Shown: piece after piece, positions 22,440 to 25,802 of the stretch
Layout of the letters: each line of letters starts with the position of its first letter
How positions within the stretch are numbered: position 1 is the first letter of the stretch
Source: Apostichopus parvimensis
Lineage: Eukaryota; Echinodermata; Holothuroidea; Aspidochirotida; Stichopodidae
Direction of reading: 5' to 3'
Assembly (NCBI GenBank): GCA_000934455.1
Contig: KN884831.1
Coordinates: forward strand, 37,177-62,978
Length of the DNA: 25,802 nt
The notes under the pieces: generated by a model
What the model was told of the DNA's origin: nothing
Databases searched by the model: none
Seen by the model: the letters and a program-made list of their open reading frames with translations, nothing else
Translations under genes and position numbers: made by a program

Positions 22440-22620
22440 GAACACGATGGAAGCGGTGTGCGATGGCACTGGATGCCGGACAGCCAGTGCAAGGAGTGCT
22501 ATGAATGTGGAGAGAAATTTACCACCTTTAGAAGAAGACATCACTGCAGAGTTTGCGGACAAGTTTTCTGTCATTCGTGCTGTAACCAGGAGGTGGCTTC
22601 AAATACCATCGGCCTCATTG
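22440..22620 (+). CDS. PIKFYVE: PIKfyve, third coding exon: FYVE zinc-binding domain
   Basis: The exon lies between AATAG and G|GTAAGG. It starts in phase 0 and ends with one spare base, encoding residues 156-215. It carries the FYVE hallmarks: the WMPD form of WxxD (166-169), CKEC (172-175), RRRHHCRVCG (186-195) and FCHSCC (198-203). These supply six of the eight zinc-binding cysteines. The last pair (CTYC in vertebrates) must lie in the next exon, which I cannot find in the remaining 3.2 kb. WMPDSQCKECY and EKFTTFRRRHHC are close to identical to vertebrate PIKfyve, which separates it from EEA1, Hrs and other FYVE proteins. The domain binds PtdIns3P and puts the kinase on endosomes. The DEP, chaperonin-like and kinase domains are outside the window. 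Confidence 0.95.
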
Positions 22621-22826
22621 GTAAGGGAATATTCTCTGATGTGTTCAGCACATTACACCCACTTTAGAGTTGTAGAGACAAATACTAGTGACAAGTGTCC
22701 ATAATCTGAAGTATTTATGAATTAAATATGCAACAGGAAATTGCCATGCTCTTCCTACGGTTCTAACCAGCAGGTTATTCTTGGAATTTTAAGTAACAGC
22801 TTAAAATAAGTAAAAACACTTCAGAG

Positions 22827-22914
22827 TGGCGGAGGAGAAGGAGGGTAGATGGGAGGGAGGAGGAGAGGAGGGTAGGGGAGGAGGAGAAGGACGATAGAGG
22901 GGAGGGCTGGGAGT
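22827..22914 (+). repeat. GA/GGA-rich purine tract
   Basis: Nearly 90 bases of almost pure purine on the plus strand, about 200 bases after the FYVE exon donor. It is rich in GGAGG, GGGAGGG and GGGGAGG blocks. Such tracts can form triplex or quadruplex structures and can act as G-run splicing signals. Confidence 0.9.
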
Positions 22915-24918
22915 CACAGAAGAAACTGTGTCAGGGTCATTGAAATTAGTATTGCACTAATTTTTGGCATGCATTATCTGTGTCGGCTGAAAACAGTGAT
23001 AATCAGTCTGATATTGGCATTAGTAAAGTTTGCGCTATTAATCGATAGGTCCCAACTGGTATCGATTCTTCACAATAAACATACTTTTGTCAGAGTTATG
23101 TTGTTGAGTGAATTGCTTGTTTAAGGTGGAGCATTATTTGATAATCAGTAGCCTTTCTTGCATATTTTGTAGTAATTTTGATGACTGTTTACTCTGATTA
23201 TTCAGAAACTGCTTATCACAGTGATTTAGCTCGATTGAATTTCACAAGGTTTAAGTTAGTAAGGAATTAAGGGAAGTTGTTGTTTACCTTATGATGGTTT
23301 TGGTACACAATTCTGTGCTGAATGTTAACAAACAAACAATCACAAACACAAACAAACTTAATGGAATTCTGTTGATCAAGGCCTGAACTTAACATAATGT
23401 TCTAAGATGTCATAAAAGTCCATGTGTTTGAATTTTCGATGCTTCCTTGAGCATAATAGTGTATACTTGATTTAAGTGATCTGTGACTGTTCCACCTGCA
23501 ATCACAAGTCTTTCCCCTCTTTCGTTTTAAAACTCTATTAATCATGGTGGTGAAATAACAAACCAAAACAGTGACTTGTGAGTTTGGAAACGTATGATAC
23601 GAAAATAGAATTTGCTGTACAAGTTCATCAATCCTTCTCAACCACAGGATACAAAGGTCTGAATAAGAATTGCAAAAACATGAAATAGAGTATTGATAAG
23701 TCCCTAAAAATTGATTGTATAGCACATTCCATGAATAGAATTTGTAGTGTCATTGGAAGCTGAAAGTTTGAAAATAATGACTGTTTCCCATACAAAGGAA
23801 CGTGGCAACACATTACTCCATACTTGCAACATAGTACAGAACAGAACCTGGAAGTGAATATGTCATATTGAGTGCCCTTGAAAAGAGAAATTTATTATAT
23901 AAACTTTATGACACCTTACACGCATAGAGTGTACAAAACTAGTGCAATTTACAGGTTTAGATTACTTTATGAGTCGGTATAATTCAGATTTAAAGGTGGA
24001 GTTCCTCCCATAAATAGTACTTTCACATTGCTATATCTTTTTCAAGTGCCAAATTCTTATGTCTTGAACCAAAACAAAGTTTGTAACATACTGTAATCAA
24101 GGGCAAAAAGAATCTATGGCCAGGGACATGTAACTTACCAAAGAGCTCACTTTGGAATACTGTGAACTATATACCAGTCCTGAGCTATTGTTTAATGCAT
24201 ATTAATGCCCAGACAATCCACAACTCTTGGACCCAGTTTTTTTTATTCAAGACAAAAGTGAACATAAATATGTAAATAATACGGTCTGCAACCTTGTTGC
24301 TGCTTGATATCTTCACAAGTAGACTAGAAAATGCCAAATAGCACTGGTGTAGTAGAGTGGCCTCTAGATTCACCTTCTAGAACAGTAAGTGGCTCTCGTT
24401 CCTGAAAACCTTAAGTTCATCACAAACAATTAAAAGTTTAGATATCTTTTCCTTCAAAAGAAACTTTTGAGGAGAGAAACAAAAACATAATTTGATTGAT
24501 AATGGTATGAAATGATATAGTGTATTATAAAATATGCCCTTCAAAAAGTACCTGATTTTTCATAGCAATATACAGACTGAATATTTCCTATAAAATACAA
24601 CACCTAATTCCCGCAACGTTTTCTCTAGAAATGGCTTTCGAATAGCTTGATGGTTTTGTCAAAAAAATGTATTCTAATATAAATTCCAACACATGTTGTA
24701 AGAAAGTTATCAGAAACAGAAACTGGGAAATTGTGACTGAATTTTGCTATAGTAAATTATGTATACTATACTGATGTGCCCACACAGTGTTGTTTCCAAA
24801 CTAACAGGAAATGTGTTAAGTAAACAAGGAAATTGAATAGTGAAACTGTCTGTTTACTGTCAGCTGAAAGCACACAAGGATATATCCAGCCTGCTTTGTG
24901 AGCTATCTCCATGGTGTG

Positions 24919-25168
24919 TAGGAGTACCACATTGTGTAAAAGAAGCCTATTGTTTTTTGGTGGAGGGCAAAGGTCATTTGGGGTCACCAGGGGTCAAATT
25001 TTGAAAACCTTGTTATCACGATATCTCAATACTAGAAGCTTGGGCCGAACTCTAATTTAGTTTGTGAAAGTACCACATTGAGTTAAAGAAGCTGATTGTT
25101 TTTGGTGGCGGTCAAAGGTCATTTGGGGTCATCAGAGGTCAAATCGTGAAACCCTTGTAAACGTGTAC
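24919..25168. repeat. Two-unit tandem repeat, period about 145 bp, with AGGTCA-like half-sites
   Basis: GTACCACATTG (24924 and 25070) and the downstream core are repeated with modest divergence over about 100 bases. Unit 1 carries AGGTCA, GGGTCA, GGGTCA at 24971, 24981 and 24991. Unit 2 carries CGGTCA, AGGTCA, GGGTCA, AGGTCA at 25109, 25116, 25126 and 25136. The 10-base spacing is kept exactly in both. Confidence 0.88.
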
Positions 25169-25659
25169 ACCCTCACTATTCTTTACCTCAGATTCATGAA
25201 GAAAACTGCTGATGATCGAAACCACAATGCATTTTTGCATTCTGGTTTTTTGGATGCTTTCATCAATGAGGTTAATATTACTTAAATAAGGAAGGATTGG
25301 TTGCTAAATAAAAAAGAAATTTGCCTCTAAAATCACTTGATCTGCTAGGATTTCTTGACATGGAGAAATGGAAATTTAGTTCAAATTCTTCTCAGAATTT
25401 ATCTGAAACTAAACGTCTAGTTTAAAGTAGCTGGTTGCTATTCATGATCTCATCTCACTTCTCACAAGGTTTGCTTGTATCACTACTTTTTGCTGCAAAT
25501 TGGCTGATTTTTCCCCTAAATGTAAAAAATAATTGCTTCTGCCCGGATTCTGATATGCAAAATAGGCTAGGCTATGTTTATCTGTTAGTTCCTGTTAGGG
25601 AGTAGGGACAGTGTTGATGTTTCTTTTGAAAACTATCTGTCAAGACTTTCATTATAAAT

Positions 25660-25802
25660 GTAATGTATGTATGTATTTTAGATCCTCCTGCAAGCAGGGA
25701 CTAGCAAAGAAGCCTCATTGGCTTATCAAAGCCGCAAGCTGACAGAAGTCAGTCTCTTAGATTCATATTTTAACGTCCATGATTATGAATTGTCAATTGT
25801 CA
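25660..25802. repeat. Hairpin-rich, probably repetitive segment at the right edge
   Basis: After a TATG-type simple run (ATGTATGTATGTATTTTAG) come four small perfect stems in about 70 bases: CCTGC-AA-GCAGG, AAGCC-TCATT-GGCTT overlapping GGCTT-ATCA-AAGCC, and CTGAC-AGAA-GTCAG. The frame starting at 25682 is open to the edge, but its start does not splice in frame to the FYVE exon. I think this is a dispersed repeat, continuing outside the window, rather than an exon. Confidence 0.45.

Larger units (their letters stand above)
22621..25802 (+). other. PIKFYVE: PIKfyve intron 3, continuing beyond the window
   Basis: It begins GTAAGG after the FYVE exon. I searched for an exon supplying the last FYVE cysteine pair (a CxYC motif in the right phase) and saw none. 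Contents are a GA-rich tract (22827-22914), a 145-bp tandem repeat (24919-25168) and a hairpin-rich segment at the right edge. The remainder is AT-rich without clear features. Confidence 0.65.

Noticed and set aside
22381..22704. Second open frame over the FYVE exon (107 codons)
   Set aside because: It is the out-of-frame shadow of the FYVE exon; the other frame has the cysteine and RRRHHC signature.
25682..25802. Possible fourth PIKfyve exon, open to the window edge after ATTTTAG
   Set aside because: With the spare G from the FYVE exon the frame reads DPPASRD then a stop, and no frame gives the expected CxYC zinc pair. It looks like repeat sequence.
1..25802. tRNA, rRNA or CRISPR-like arrays
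   Set aside because: No cloverleaf with A/B boxes, no rRNA-like block and no regularly spaced repeats with unique spacers were seen. A tRNAscan or Rfam search would be needed to exclude small RNAs fully.

Overview
This is metazoan nuclear DNA, AT-rich and mostly non-coding. Coding exons are short, sit between GT..AG introns of kilobase length, and are surrounded by transposon remnants and simple repeats. The recurrent TAGGCCT(A) motif, the repeat types and the PIKfyve sequence suggest a marine invertebrate deuterostome, possibly an echinoderm. That placement is an inference, because nothing in the window is diagnostic of a species.

Two genes are well supported. On the minus strand, 8111-9178 is an uninterrupted 355-codon frame for a protein with five C2H2 zinc fingers, a short KEV repeat at its N-terminus and a basic tail. 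On the plus strand, three exons (16642-16791, 18399-18739, 22440-22620) join in phase and encode the first 215 residues of PIKfyve, the phosphatidylinositol 3-phosphate 5-kinase. They end inside its FYVE domain, and the gene runs off the right edge.

Region by region. 1-8110 has no secure gene: it holds a C-rich minisatellite (401-601), a perfect TAGGCCTA palindrome, a G-rich tract (2941-2989) and a repeat-like open stretch near 3774-4103. 8111-9178 is the zinc-finger gene. 9200-12004 is unassigned, with a 55/37/55-bp tandem array at 11469-11615. 12005-14655 is a damaged or composite stretch. It holds a 1.1-kb element with short inverted ends and 16-bp flanking direct repeats, a 50-N assembly gap, and then a second diverged copy of about 1.07 kb that looks like an unmerged allele. 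14656-16641 is the presumed upstream region of PIKfyve. The PIKfyve introns carry the 3' end of a CR1/L2-type LINE, a complete small hAT-type element with a perfect 8-bp target duplication, a TAA microsatellite, a GA-rich tract, and a 145-bp tandem repeat with AGGTCA-like half-sites spaced as direct repeats. The right edge begins another repeat-like segment rich in small hairpins.

The two genes show no functional link: one is a likely nuclear DNA-binding protein, the other an endosomal lipid kinase. No new multi-gene system is visible. The most useful second looks are the probable false duplication at the gap and the nuclear-receptor-like half-site array in the last intron.
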